The notes: generated by a model from the sequence alone, not told the origin. DNA of 64,000 bases from an uncultured Alistipes sp. (GCA_947573795.1 CANPHE010000003.1:1-64000), one strand, 5' to 3'. Positions 34,657 through 43,216 are shown, counted from the first letter of the stretch. Numbers and translations: made by a program.

Positions 34657-34664
34657 CAAAAGTA
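34657..34664 (-). promoter_or_regulatory. -7 element for the structured RNA
   Basis: TACTTTTG reading leftward. A TTTG lies only 12 bp upstream (34680-34677), not at the usual distance, so the -33 element is uncertain. Confidence 0.5.
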
Positions 34665-34692
34665 GCAAAAAATAGGCAAATCGCACGCCTGT

Positions 34693-34847
34693 TCATACAT
34701 TAAGACCGCGCCGAAGGTACTTCGTCCGATAAAATGCGGGCGAACTCGTTTTCGCCCCGCTTATTCGGACTTTGGCTCCGCCGAAGGTACTCCCGCTCGG
34801 CAATGCCCAAATAAATTTGGCATTGCCCTCGCTTATTCGTACCTTTG
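34693..34847 (+). repeat. Two tandem promoter-bearing palindromic repeat units
   Basis: Unit A (about 34693-34774) has a GCGGGCGAA/TTTCGCCCCGC palindrome, CGCTTATTCG, then a decayed -7 box GGACTTTG. Unit B (about 34775-34847) has TACTCCCGCTCGGCAA, a CAATGCC/GGCATTG palindrome, CCTCGCTTATTCG and an intact TACCTTTG. Unit B frames its palindrome with the same words as the third unit of the array at 43067-43290, which lies in opposite orientation. Confidence 0.85.
34816..34847 (+). promoter_or_regulatory. Promoter of rlmD, supplied by repeat unit B
   Basis: TTTG at 34816-34819 (inside the palindrome), a 20-bp spacer, TACCTTTG at 34840-34847, 21 bp before the ATG at 34869. Confidence 0.85.
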
Positions 34848-34868
34848 CCATCCATAGGAACGACAACA

Positions 34869-36278
34869 ATGGCAAGAAAGAAAGCGAACTACCCCTTGCT
34901 GGAGGGGCTCGAAATAACGACCCTCGCGGCCGAGGGCAAAGCGATGGGACGCTGGAACGACCAGGTGGTCTTCGTCCCGATGACGGTTCCGGGCGACGTG
35001 GTGGACGTGCAGATACGCGTCAAGCGCCGCCGTTTCATGGAGGGATACGTGGTCCGTTACGTGCGGAAGTCGCCCTTGCGGGCCGAACCGTTCTGCGAAC
35101 ACTTCGGAGTCTGCGGCGGCTGCAAATGGCAAAATCTGCCCTACGAGGAGCAGTTGCGCTTCAAGACCGAACAGGTCCGCGAGCAGCTGACGCGCATCGG
35201 CAAGATCGAACTCCCCGAGATCGCCCCCTGCCTGGCGTCGGCCCGTACGCAATACTACCGCAACAAACTCGAATTCACCTTCGCCGACCGCCGGTTCCTC
35301 ACCTACGAGGAGATCGCCTCGGGCGTCGAACTGGACGCCGCACCCGCTGCGGGATTCCACATCCCGGGCATGTTCGACAAGGTGTTGGACATTCGGAAAT
35401 GCTGGTTGCAGAACGAGCCTTCGAACGCGATTCGGCTCGAAACCAAACGTTTCTGCCTGGAGCACGGCTACACGTTCCACAACGCACGCACCCACGAGGG
35501 GCTGATGCGCAACCTCATCGTCCGCACGGCGTCGACGGGCGAGGTGATGGCGATCGTCGTCTTCGGCGCGGACGATCGTGCGCGTATCGAAGCGCTTTTG
35601 GACCACCTTGCCGAACGCTTTCCCGAGATCACGTCGCTCTTCTACGTAGTCAACGAAAAGTGGAACGACTCGACGGGCGATCTCGATCCGGTGCTCTACC
35701 GGGGCAAGGACCACATCGTCGAGCGGATGGAGGGACTGCAATTCAAGGTGGGCCCCAAGTCGTTCTACCAGACCAACTCCGAGCAGGCCTACGAACTCTA
35801 TAAGGTCGCGCGCGATTTCGCCGCCCTGGAGCCCGACGACGTGCTCTACGACCTCTACACCGGCACGGGCACCATCGCCAACTTCTGCGCCGCGCGGTGC
35901 CGCCGCGTGGTGGGCATCGAGTATGTCCCCGAAGCGATCGCCGACGCGAAGATCAACTCCGCGCTGAACGGCATCGCCAACACGGCCTTCTACGCGGGCG
36001 ATATGAAGAAGGTGCTCGACGACGGATTCGTCGCGGCGAACGGACGACCCGACGTGGTGATCCTCGACCCGCCGCGTGCGGGCGTCGACCAGCCGGTGAT
36101 CGACGTGATCCTGCGCGCCGCGCCGCAGCGCATCGTCTACGTGAGCTGCAACCCCGCCACGCAGGCCCGCGACCTGGCGCTGCTCGACGGAGCTTACCGC
36201 GTCGTGGCCGTACAGCCCGTCGACATGTTCCCCCACACCCACCATGTGGAGAACGTCGTGAAGCTCGAACGCCGCTAA
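34869..36278 (+). CDS. rlmD: 23S rRNA (uracil-5-)-methyltransferase, RlmD/RumA type
   Basis: A 469-residue RNA m5U methyltransferase. It has an N-terminal TRAM-like domain (residues 10-65) and an iron-sulfur motif CEHFGVCGGC (C-x5-C-x2-C, about 77-86) with a further Cys in DIRKCWL. The SAM fold has DLYTGTGTIANF and VVILDPPRAG, and the catalytic nucleophile is in VYVSCNPAT. The 4Fe-4S motif points to the RumA branch; which uridine is modified (1939 or 747) is not certain in Bacteroidales. The ATG at 34869 is chosen because the promoter ends at 34847; an upstream Met at 34845 lies within the promoter. Confidence 0.92.
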   Translation: MARKKANYPLLEGLEITTLAAEGKAMGRWNDQVVFVPMTVPGDVVDVQIRVKRRRFMEGYVVRYVRKSPLRAEPFCEHFGVCGGCKWQNLPYEEQLRFKTEQVREQLTRIGKIELPEIAPCLASARTQYYRNKLEFTFADRRFLTYEEIASGVELDAAPAAGFHIPGMFDKVLDIRKCWLQNEPSNAIRLETKRFCLEHGYTFHNARTHEGLMRNLIVRTASTGEVMAIVVFGADDRARIEALLDHLAERFPEITSLFYVVNEKWNDSTGDLDPVLYRGKDHIVERMEGLQFKVGPKSFYQTNSEQAYELYKVARDFAALEPDDVLYDLYTGTGTIANFCAARCRRVVGIEYVPEAIADAKINSALNGIANTAFYAGDMKKVLDDGFVAANGRPDVVILDPPRAGVDQPVIDVILRAAPQRIVYVSCNPATQARDLALLDGAYRVVAVQPVDMFPHTHHVENVVKLERR

Positions 36279-36306
36279 AACCACCGACCTATAAACCTAC
36301 GAACCT

Positions 36307-37221
36307 ATGAACCGACTGATTCTGCTTGCCGCCGTGCTGCTCACGGCAGGCACCGCGGCCGCACAACCGAAAATGCGCGTCGAACGGCCTGACGGAAAAA
36401 GCGCCGTATTCATCCTGGAGAACAACCAGCGCCCCGGCACGACCACCGTTTATCTGAAGATCAAGGAGACGATGAACTGCAACGTTTCCAACGAAACGCG
36501 ACGCTACTTCGTGACGGCTCCGACTGCGAGACTGCTGACCCTCAAGCCGACGGACCCCACGCGGGGCATAGGATACAACTATTCGTGGTACCACGTCCCC
36601 GGGCGTGTAGACCCGAAATTCGACTCGACCTTCGTCTACCGCATGCCCTGCCCCACGGGCCGGCCCGTGAAAGTCGGTCGCACGACGTATGTACTGGACA
36701 ATTATACGAAAGAGCGAGAAGACCGGCAGCAGTTAGGCACGACGTTCCTCCTCGAAAAAGGCGATACGATCTACGCCATGCGGCGGGGCATCGTAACCGG
36801 CATCGAACGGCCGAAGCCCTCGGCAGAGCGTCCCGCCAAGACCTTCTTTTCCACCGAGAGCGTGAATATCACCGTCGAGCAACCCGACGGCACGATGGCA
36901 TGGTACGTCAATTTCGATCCCGACCACCTGCTGGTCGAAGAGGGCGACCACGTACTGCCCGGCACGCCGCTGGGACTGGTCGGCTCCTACGACGGGGAGC
37001 ACTACCGCATCTCCGTGCAACTGCTTTGGCATGCGACCAATCCGGACAACGACCCGAAAAAACCGATCGTCGTTCGCCGCTATTTCCCCTGCTTCGCCAC
37101 GGCGGAAGGAGTCGTCAAACCGGAAACGAGAATGATCTGCACGGCCGTAGAGACTCCCGAGCTCGTGGAGCGCGAAATGACGAAAAAGGAAGTCAAGAAG
37201 TACCGGGAAAACCATAAATGA
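36307..37221 (+). CDS. M23-like (LytM-fold) exported protein without catalytic motifs, copy A
   Basis: A 304-residue protein with signal peptide MNRLILLAAVLLTAGTAAAQ. The C-terminal part has the structural signature of M23 peptidases (DTIYAMRRGIVTGI, YVNFDPDHLLVEEGDHVLPG, PLGLVGSYDG). It lacks the family's zinc ligands: neither the H-x3-D motif nor the H-x-H motif is present. It is therefore probably a pseudoenzyme that binds peptidoglycan or regulates an amidase. The product closely resembles the next gene, with which it overlaps by ATGA. The start at 36307 is 28 bp after the rlmD stop. Confidence 0.8.
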   Translation: MNRLILLAAVLLTAGTAAAQPKMRVERPDGKSAVFILENNQRPGTTTVYLKIKETMNCNVSNETRRYFVTAPTARLLTLKPTDPTRGIGYNYSWYHVPGRVDPKFDSTFVYRMPCPTGRPVKVGRTTYVLDNYTKEREDRQQLGTTFLLEKGDTIYAMRRGIVTGIERPKPSAERPAKTFFSTESVNITVEQPDGTMAWYVNFDPDHLLVEEGDHVLPGTPLGLVGSYDGEHYRISVQLLWHATNPDNDPKKPIVVRRYFPCFATAEGVVKPETRMICTAVETPELVEREMTKKEVKKYRENHK

Positions 37222-38141
37222 CGATTCGAAAACTGCTCTTGCTTATCGCAACCCTGCTGGCGGGCAATTTTGCGGCCGCACGACCGAAGATGCGCGTCGA
37301 ACGGCCCGACGGGAAAAGCGTCGTATTCATCCTGGATAACAACCAGCGCCCCGGCACGACCACCGTATTCCTGAAGATCAAGAAGACGACGAACTGCGAC
37401 ATTTCCAACGAAACGCGCCGCTACGCCGTAACGGCTCGGACATCGAAGCTGCTGACCCTCAAGCCGGCGAATCCCTCCCAACGCGTAGAATACAGCTATT
37501 CGTGGGGCTATGTCGCCGGACCTGTGGACCCGAAATTCGACTCGACCTTCGTTTACCGCATGCCCTGCCGCACAGACCGACCCGTGCGGATAAACGACAC
37601 CATCTACATACAGAACAGACGTACGAAGGCACTGGAAAAGCGACACTCGGGCACGACCTTCTATCTCGAGGAAGGCGATACGGTCTACGCCATGCGGCGG
37701 GGTATCGTGACCGAGATCGAACTTCCGAAGCCCTCGGAGCAACCTCCCGCCAAGGGCCGATTCTTCTCCAAGAGGGTGCAAATCACCGTAGAGCATCCCG
37801 ACGGCACCATTGCGGAGTATATCAATTTCGATCCCGATCACCTGCTGGTCAAAGCGGGCCAGCGGGTGCTGCCCGGCACGCCGCTGGGGCTGGTCGGCTC
37901 CTACGACGGGAAGGACCGCCCGGTCTCCGTGCGACTGCTTTGGTACGCGACCAATCCCAGCAAAAAGCCGAACGCGAAGCCGTTCGTCACGCACCTGTAT
38001 GCTCCGTACCTCGCCACGACGGAAGGCATCCTCATCCCGAGGCCCTGGAAACTGTACACCGCCGTAGAGACTCCCGAGCTCGTGGAACGCGAAATGACGA
38101 AAAAGGAGATCAAGAAGTACCGGGCGGGCAATAAAAAGTAG
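37218..38141 (+). CDS. M23-like (LytM-fold) exported protein without catalytic motifs, copy B
   Basis: A 307-residue tandem paralogue of the preceding gene. Long shared blocks include PKMRVERPDGKS, ILDNNQRPGTTTV, DPKFDSTFVYRMPC and the tail VETPELVEREMTKKE. The signal peptide differs (MTIRKLLLLIATLLAGNFAA). The LytM-like core is present (DTVYAMRRGIVTEI, GQRVLPGTPLGLVGSYDG), again without zinc ligands. Divergence is concentrated in the middle, around the linker at residues 125-150 and in surface loops, as after an old duplication with retained fold. Start and upstream stop share ATGA. Confidence 0.8.
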   Translation: MTIRKLLLLIATLLAGNFAAARPKMRVERPDGKSVVFILDNNQRPGTTTVFLKIKKTTNCDISNETRRYAVTARTSKLLTLKPANPSQRVEYSYSWGYVAGPVDPKFDSTFVYRMPCRTDRPVRINDTIYIQNRRTKALEKRHSGTTFYLEEGDTVYAMRRGIVTEIELPKPSEQPPAKGRFFSKRVQITVEHPDGTIAEYINFDPDHLLVKAGQRVLPGTPLGLVGSYDGKDRPVSVRLLWYATNPSKKPNAKPFVTHLYAPYLATTEGILIPRPWKLYTAVETPELVEREMTKKEIKKYRAGNKK

Positions 38142-38194
38142 CCTCGGCCGTTTTTTTGCAAACGCCCGATGCAGTAAAACGACATTCGCGGCGT

Positions 38195-38202
38195 TATATT
38201 TG
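38195..38202 (+). promoter_or_regulatory. -7 element of the SIMPL-protein gene
   Basis: TATATTTG, 28 bp before the ATG at 38230. No TTTG at the usual -33 distance. Confidence 0.65.
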
Positions 38203-38229
38203 CAAACGACATCCCAAAAAGAACGAAAG

Positions 38230-38922
38230 ATGAAACGCATGATTTTACTGGCCGCGGCAGCGCTGATGCTGCTGCCCGCCGCAGCGCAGACGCAGGAGGC
38301 TTTTCCGAGTTACATCCAGGTCAACGGACGTGCCGAGAAAGAGATCGTCCCCGACGAGTTCTACCTCTCGATCGTAATCGCCGAGCGCGATTCGAAGGGC
38401 AAAATCTCGGTCGAGCAACAGCAGAAAGCGATGATCGCGGCGCTCAAACGCGACGGCATCGACGTGGAAAAGCAGCTCAAGGTGGCCAACCTGTCGAGCG
38501 AATTCTTCAAGAAAAATACCTCCGTAGCGACGGCCAAATACCAGTTGCGACTGGGCTCGGCCGCCGAGGTATCGAAGGCCTGGCAAACGCTGGACGACCT
38601 GGGTATTTCGAACGTCTCGATTCAGAAGGTATCGCATTCGCAGCTCGAACAGCTCAAACAGCAGGTGCGCATCGAGGCGATGCAGGATGCCCACAGCAGC
38701 GCCCAAATGCTGGCCGGAGCCGTCGGACAGTCCATCGGAAAGTGTTTCTACGTCTATGATTCGAACAACGACGTAATACCCGCCTATTACAACAACGGCA
38801 TCATGATGCGCAGCATGAAGATGATGGACACGGCCGCCGAAGGTGCCGCCGAGGAGGAGTCGCTCGACTTCAAGACCATCAAGCTGCAATACTCCGTCCA
38901 GGCGAAATTCGTGCTGGAGTAA
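38230..38922 (+). CDS. SIMPL-domain (DUF541) exported protein
   Basis: A 230-residue periplasmic protein: signal peptide MKRMILLAAAALMLLPAAAQ, then the SIMPL/BP26 domain starting IQVNGRAEKEIVPDEFYLSI, with SVEQQQKAMIAALKRDGID and KYQLRLGSAAEVSKAWQTLDDLGISNVS. BP26-type proteins form oligomeric channel-like rings; the function in Bacteroidales is unknown. Own promoter upstream. Convergent with comF across a repeat-filled gap. Confidence 0.9.
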   Translation: MKRMILLAAAALMLLPAAAQTQEAFPSYIQVNGRAEKEIVPDEFYLSIVIAERDSKGKISVEQQQKAMIAALKRDGIDVEKQLKVANLSSEFFKKNTSVATAKYQLRLGSAAEVSKAWQTLDDLGISNVSIQKVSHSQLEQLKQQVRIEAMQDAHSSAQMLAGAVGQSIGKCFYVYDSNNDVIPAYYNNGIMMRSMKMMDTAAEGAAEEESLDFKTIKLQYSVQAKFVLE

Positions 38923-38924
38923 CT

Positions 38925-39058
38925 GCAAGGTCGTGCCTTGCGGCCTTTGGGCGGCTAAAGATGACATTTTTGCGGGCTGCAGCCTGCGAAGGAACGCTTC
39001 GACGGATGCGGGCCTTCGCCGCCGGAGGCTGCGGTCCGCGCCCGTCTAAAAGACGGGC
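38925..39058. repeat. Mosaic of palindromic intergenic repeats
   Basis: Hairpin GCAAGG/CCTTGC (38925-38941), GGCCTTTGGGCGGC, a GCGGGCTGCAGCCTGC segment, and hairpin GCCCGTCT/AGACGGGC (39040-39058). The first hairpin matches one at 47027-47043 (different loop); the last resembles the CCGGCT...AGCCGG hairpins near 13563 and 47120. Confidence 0.65.
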
Positions 39059-39097
39059 CCTCAAAAAGCTGCAATTCACAGAAAACAAACACTCCCC

Positions 39098-39176
39098 CAC
39101 TTCTCACTTCTCACTTCTCACTTCTCACTTCTCACTTCTCACTTCTCACTTCTCACTTTTAACTTTTCACTTTTCC
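39098..39176. repeat. Tandem 7-bp CACTTCT microsatellite
   Basis: Eight head-to-tail copies of CACTTCT (39098-39153), then CACTTTTAAC, TTTTCAC and TTTTCCCC. Located between the convergent SIMPL and comF genes, with the end 8 bp from the comF stop. Confidence 0.95.
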
Positions 39177-39183
39177 CCTATAA

Positions 39184-39906
39184 CTATTCCTTATCCCCCA
39201 GCTCCCGGCGTGAAACGGCCAGCGCGGCGATACTCACGCGACAATCGGGAACCGCACGCAGCATCTCGGCGGCACAGGACAGCAGCGTCGACCCGGTGGT
39301 CATCACATCGTCCACGAGCAGGACATGACGCCCCGCCAACCGCTCGGGATGGCGCACGGCGAAGGCTCCTTCGACATTCCCGGCCCGCTCGCGGCGGGGT
39401 TTGAGCGCCTGCGAAGCCGTATTGCGACGGCGGCGGACACTGCGCCGGTCCACCTCTGCGCCCAATTGCGCAGCAATCCCCTCGGCGATATATTCCGACT
39501 GGTTGTACCCGCGCCGCAGCCGTTTGAGCGGTTGCAGCGGCATCGGTATCACCTTATCCACATCGTCGTACAACCCGCTGCGGGCCAGCTCGCTGCCATA
39601 CCATTCGCCCAGGACGCGGGCCGTGCTCCACGCACCGCGGTATTTGAATCCGTGGATCGAGTCGCGCCATCCGCTCGCATGACGGAAGAAAAGAAATCCC
39701 GAAGCGCGATAGACGGGCACCAAGCCCCAACACTTGCGGGCGACCGGATTGTCGACCTCGTGCCAGTAGCCCGTAAGCGGTGCGGTCATGCGGCAGAGCG
39801 TGCAGATGCTCCACTCACCCTCGGCGAGCGGCTCTCCGCAGACGACGCAGCGGGGCGGAAAGAGGAGCGCGCAAAGGTCGCTCCACAAATCATTGAGGAT
39901 CGACAT
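39184..39906 (-). CDS. comF: ComF-family protein (amidophosphoribosyltransferase-like)
   Basis: A 240-residue protein with an N-terminal zinc finger (CVVCGEPLAEGEWSICTLC) and a PRT domain. The KYRG...VIPMPLQPLKRLRRGYNQSEYIA region and the PRPP-binding loop VLLVDDVMTTGSTLLSCAAEML identify ComF. In Gram-positive bacteria and Helicobacter ComF is needed for transformation, probably helping ssDNA uptake with the helicase PriA, next to which it lies here. It overlaps the end of priA by 17 bp. Confidence 0.92.
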   Translation of the reverse strand: MSILNDLWSDLCALLFPPRCVVCGEPLAEGEWSICTLCRMTAPLTGYWHEVDNPVARKCWGLVPVYRASGFLFFRHASGWRDSIHGFKYRGAWSTARVLGEWYGSELARSGLYDDVDKVIPMPLQPLKRLRRGYNQSEYIAEGIAAQLGAEVDRRSVRRRRNTASQALKPRRERAGNVEGAFAVRHPERLAGRHVLLVDDVMTTGSTLLSCAAEMLRAVPDCRVSIAALAVSRRELGDKE

Positions 39907-42148
39907 TGACCGAAACGACGATATTGCGGTATTCGGCTCGCGCCGAGAAGGTTTTCAATTCCGCGGCAAGCAGTTCGCGCGCCCGGGCCGCCGAAGCGCC
40001 GCTTTCGATCTTGAGCAGCAGCCCGACGAGGTATTCGCCGCGAATCCGGTCGACGGGAGGCGCCATGGGCCCCAGCACGCGGCGGCCGAAACGGCTGCGC
40101 AGCCGCACGGCCAGATCGCCGACCCCCTGCCGGAGTATCGCGGCATCGCGGTGGCGCAGCGTGAGGGAGATCAATCGGGCATAAGGCGGATAGAAAAACG
40201 CCTGCCGCTCGGCCAGTTGCGTGCGGGCCATCGCCTCGTAATCGCCTGCGGCGACCTGCCGGATGACGGGATGCCCCGGCTCGGCGGTCTGAATGACGAC
40301 CACCCCGCCCTCGGCACGGCGTCCGGCGCGCCCGGCGACCTGCATCATGAGCTGAAAAGCCCGTTCGGCCGCCCGAAAATCGGGGCTGTTCACCAGGTTG
40401 TCGGCATTAAGGATGCCCACTAAGCTCACGCCGCCGAAGTCGAAACCCTTGGTTATCATCTGCGTACCGACCAGAATATCGGTCTTGCGAGCCTCGAAAT
40501 CCGCAACGATGGCACTGAAAGCCCGCTCGGAAGTGATGCTGTCTCGGTCGAGCCGGGCTACGCGCGCTTCGGGGAAGATCCGGGCGATCTCCTCCTCGAT
40601 CTTCTCCGTACCGAAACCCATCGGCACGACGTCCGTAACGCGACACGACGGGCATTTGGCCGGAACCTCCTCGTTGTGTCCGCAGTAGTGGCAGACGAGC
40701 CGGCCGCTGCTCTTGTGATAGGTCAGCGTCACGTTGCAGTTGGGACAACGGGCCGTCCAGCCGCACTGGGAACACTCGACGTAGGGCGAAAATCCGCGTC
40801 GGTTCTGAAACAGCATCGCCTGCTCGCCGCGGTCGAGCGTCTCGCCGAGGCGGTCGAGCAGCAGCTTGTTGAAATGGGCCTTGCGCTCGCCCCGCCGTGC
40901 GGCCCGCAGGGTGTCGGAAATAAGGATTTCGGGCGGACGCGCAGCACCGTAACGCTGCGAGAGCGTCGCCAGCCCGTATTTCCCGCCCCGAGCGTTGAGC
41001 CACGTCTCGAGCGACGGCGTGGCACTCCCGAGCAGCGTATGGCCGCCCGAAAGACGGGCCATCACCACGGCGCAGTCGCGGGCGTTGTAGCGCGGCGCAG
41101 GATCGCTCTGCTTGTAGCTGGCATCGTGCTCCTCGTCGACAACGATCAATTGCAGCCGCCTGAGCGGCAGGAAGATCGACGAGCGCACCCCCACGACGAA
41201 CTCACCCCCTTGCGCACGATTGAGCCGCAGGTAGGTCTCCGTACGCCGCTGGGCCGTAAGTTTCGAATGGTAGGGGGTCACACGGCTGCCGAAAATACGC
41301 TCCATGCGGGCGATCAGCTGGGCCGTCAGGGCGATTTCGGGCACCAGCAGCAGCACGTCGCCGCCGCGTGCCAGTACGCGGGCGATCAGGTGAATATAGA
41401 TTTCGGTCTTTCCCGAGCCGGTGATTCCGTGCAGCAGAGCCGTGCTTTTACCTCCGGCGAAAGCCGCATCGAGCGCGTCGAGGGCCTGTCGCTGCGCCGG
41501 CGAAAGCTCCGGCAACCGGAAAGCCGAACCGCCGCGTTCGACGGTACGTTCGCGCTCCGTCGCCACGAGGTAGCCCTTGCGTTCGAGGGCCTGCAACACG
41601 GCATAATCCGCGCGCAGCAGCCGTCGCGCCACCTCGCCCGTCGAGATGCGCGTTTCGTCGCCCGCCGTAGCGATTTCGAGCAGCGCCTCGTACTGCTTCG
41701 GCGCCCGACGCTCCAGTTTGTCGCACACCTCGTGGAAATGCTCCTCCTCCCGAAGGGCGGGAGCGAGTGCTATGTAGCGTTCCGTGCGGGGACGATACTC
41801 CTCGCGCAGAAACTCCTGCTCGCTGTCGGCCGAGGGCTTCATCAGCGCCGGAAGCGCCACGCGCATCACCTCGCCGACCGTACACATATAATACGACGCA
41901 ACCCACTCCCACAACGCGCGTTGCCCGGTGTCGAGCAGCGGCCGGTCGTAGAGCGGGCGGAGTACGGATTTGATGTTTTTGAAGGAAGGGCGCTCGCCGT
42001 GCAGACGCCAGACGATACCCGTATAGTATTTGCGCAGTCCGAACTGCACGACGACAGCCTGTCCCTCCGCCACCTCCATCCCCTCCGGGACGGCGAACGT
42101 ATAGGCGGGCTGCGCCAGCGGCAGTACGATGTCGGCGAAGCGCTCCAT
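39890..42148 (-). CDS. priA: Primosomal protein N' (replication restart helicase)
   Basis: A 752-residue 3'-to-5' helicase that restarts stalled replication forks. It has an N-terminal DNA-binding domain (MERFADIVLPLAQPAYTFAV), Walker A GITGSGKTEIY, DEEHD box, and GSATPSLET. The zinc-binding insert has CSQCGWTARCPNC, CHYCGH and CPSC. Motif V/VI segments are GTQMITKGFDF and QVAGRAGR. The ATG at 42148 shares its A with the TGA of the YitT gene upstream (TGATG). comF overlaps its 3' end, making a PriA-ComF pair. Confidence 0.95.
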   Translation of the reverse strand: MERFADIVLPLAQPAYTFAVPEGMEVAEGQAVVVQFGLRKYYTGIVWRLHGERPSFKNIKSVLRPLYDRPLLDTGQRALWEWVASYYMCTVGEVMRVALPALMKPSADSEQEFLREEYRPRTERYIALAPALREEEHFHEVCDKLERRAPKQYEALLEIATAGDETRISTGEVARRLLRADYAVLQALERKGYLVATERERTVERGGSAFRLPELSPAQRQALDALDAAFAGGKSTALLHGITGSGKTEIYIHLIARVLARGGDVLLLVPEIALTAQLIARMERIFGSRVTPYHSKLTAQRRTETYLRLNRAQGGEFVVGVRSSIFLPLRRLQLIVVDEEHDASYKQSDPAPRYNARDCAVVMARLSGGHTLLGSATPSLETWLNARGGKYGLATLSQRYGAARPPEILISDTLRAARRGERKAHFNKLLLDRLGETLDRGEQAMLFQNRRGFSPYVECSQCGWTARCPNCNVTLTYHKSSGRLVCHYCGHNEEVPAKCPSCRVTDVVPMGFGTEKIEEEIARIFPEARVARLDRDSITSERAFSAIVADFEARKTDILVGTQMITKGFDFGGVSLVGILNADNLVNSPDFRAAERAFQLMMQVAGRAGRRAEGGVVVIQTAEPGHPVIRQVAAGDYEAMARTQLAERQAFFYPPYARLISLTLRHRDAAILRQGVGDLAVRLRSRFGRRVLGPMAPPVDRIRGEYLVGLLLKIESGASAARARELLAAELKTFSARAEYRNIVVSVNVDPQ

Positions 42149-43038
42149 CAACACTTCAGCGCTTCGAAGCCCTTGCCGTAGACACCCATCACGGAACCGA
42201 CGGTGATGAAGGCGTCGGGATCGACGCTCTTGACGAACTTGAGCACCATCGAGGTTTCGCGCTTGCGGCAGACGACCATCACCACCTTCGTGCAGTGTTT
42301 CGAGTACCACCCTTGCGCGTCGAGCAGCGTGACGCCCCGATGGGCGTTATTGGCGATGGCGTCGGCCATTTTTTCGTAATCGTGCGTGACGATCAACACC
42401 TGGCTCGACTGCTGGTTGCCCGCCATAATCATGTCGACGGTATACCCCACGACGGCCGTCATGACGTAGCCGTAGATCACCGTATCGATGTGGAATCCGA
42501 CGAGCAACGTTCCGGCGATGATGACGAAATCGGAGTAAATCAATATTTTGCCGTAGCTCACCGTGCGGTATTTGTTGATTACCATCGCCACGATGTCCGT
42601 ACCGCCCGTCGAACCGCCCTGCGTGAAGCAGATGGCGATGCCGCTTCCGGCCAGAATACCGCCCAGAATGACCGCCAGGATACGTTCCAGGTGGAGGAAA
42701 TCGCCGTCGGGAAGTACCGACTGCCAGAAGTTCATGCCCATCGAGATCACCACGACGCAGAAAATCGTCTTGATACCGAAATTCCATCCCACGACGAACC
42801 CTGCGACGAGCAACAATATCGCATTGATCGCCAACACCATCGTACCGATCTGGATCGAGATGCCGATATGTTCCAGCGCGCTGCACAGCACCAGCGAAAG
42901 ACCCGCCGCACCGCCGCCCGTACCCTTGACAGGCAGGATACAGCCGATCCAGGCGAACGAGTACAGCATCATGCCGAACGTCATGAGAAAGTACTCTCTG
43001 ACCGTCTTCAGCACCGAATCCATAGTGATGGGTTTCAT
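42148..43038 (-). CDS. YitT-family membrane protein (DUF161/DUF2179)
   Basis: A 296-residue inner-membrane protein with five to six hydrophobic segments in the first 200 residues (FGMMLYSFAWIGCIL; GGGAAGLSLVLCSALEHIG; AVILGGILAGSGIAICFTQGGSTGGTDI). A cytoplasmic DUF2179 domain follows (SSQVLIVTHDYEKMADAI ... RGVTLLDAQGW). Function is unknown in general. The ATG at 43038 gives a 22-nt leader after the nearest promoter unit (an in-frame Met at 43023 is an alternative). It lies downstream of the three-unit promoter repeat and is translationally coupled to priA. Confidence 0.92.
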   Translation of the reverse strand: MKPITMDSVLKTVREYFLMTFGMMLYSFAWIGCILPVKGTGGGAAGLSLVLCSALEHIGISIQIGTMVLAINAILLLVAGFVVGWNFGIKTIFCVVVISMGMNFWQSVLPDGDFLHLERILAVILGGILAGSGIAICFTQGGSTGGTDIVAMVINKYRTVSYGKILIYSDFVIIAGTLLVGFHIDTVIYGYVMTAVVGYTVDMIMAGNQQSSQVLIVTHDYEKMADAIANNAHRGVTLLDAQGWYSKHCTKVVMVVCRKRETSMVLKFVKSVDPDAFITVGSVMGVYGKGFEALKC

Positions 43039-43066
43039 GACAAGGGGATAATTAGCGGTTACCGTG

Positions 43067-43098
43067 CAAAGATACGAATAAGCCGAGCGAAAAAGCAA
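43067..43098 (-). promoter_or_regulatory. Promoter of the YitT-family gene, unit 1 (proximal)
   Basis: TTG at 43098-43096 in the palindrome, a 21-bp spacer, TATCTTTG at 43074-43067, 29 bp before the ATG at 43038. Confidence 0.82.
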
Positions 43099-43141
43099 GC
43101 TCGCTTGCATTTTTTCCGAGGCGCAGTATCTAAGACGAAGT

Positions 43142-43173
43142 CAAAGATACGAATAAGCCGAGCGAAAAAGCAA
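43142..43173 (-). promoter_or_regulatory. Promoter unit 2
   Basis: TTG at 43173-43171, a 21-bp spacer, TATCTTTG at 43149-43142. Same orientation as unit 1. Confidence 0.7.
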
Positions 43174-43216
43174 ACTCGCTTGCATTTTTTCCGAGGCCCA
43201 ATATCTAAGGCATAGC

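Noticed and set aside
36307..38141. Active M23 peptidases
   Set aside because: Neither copy has the H-x3-D or H-x-H zinc motifs, so catalytic activity is not supported.
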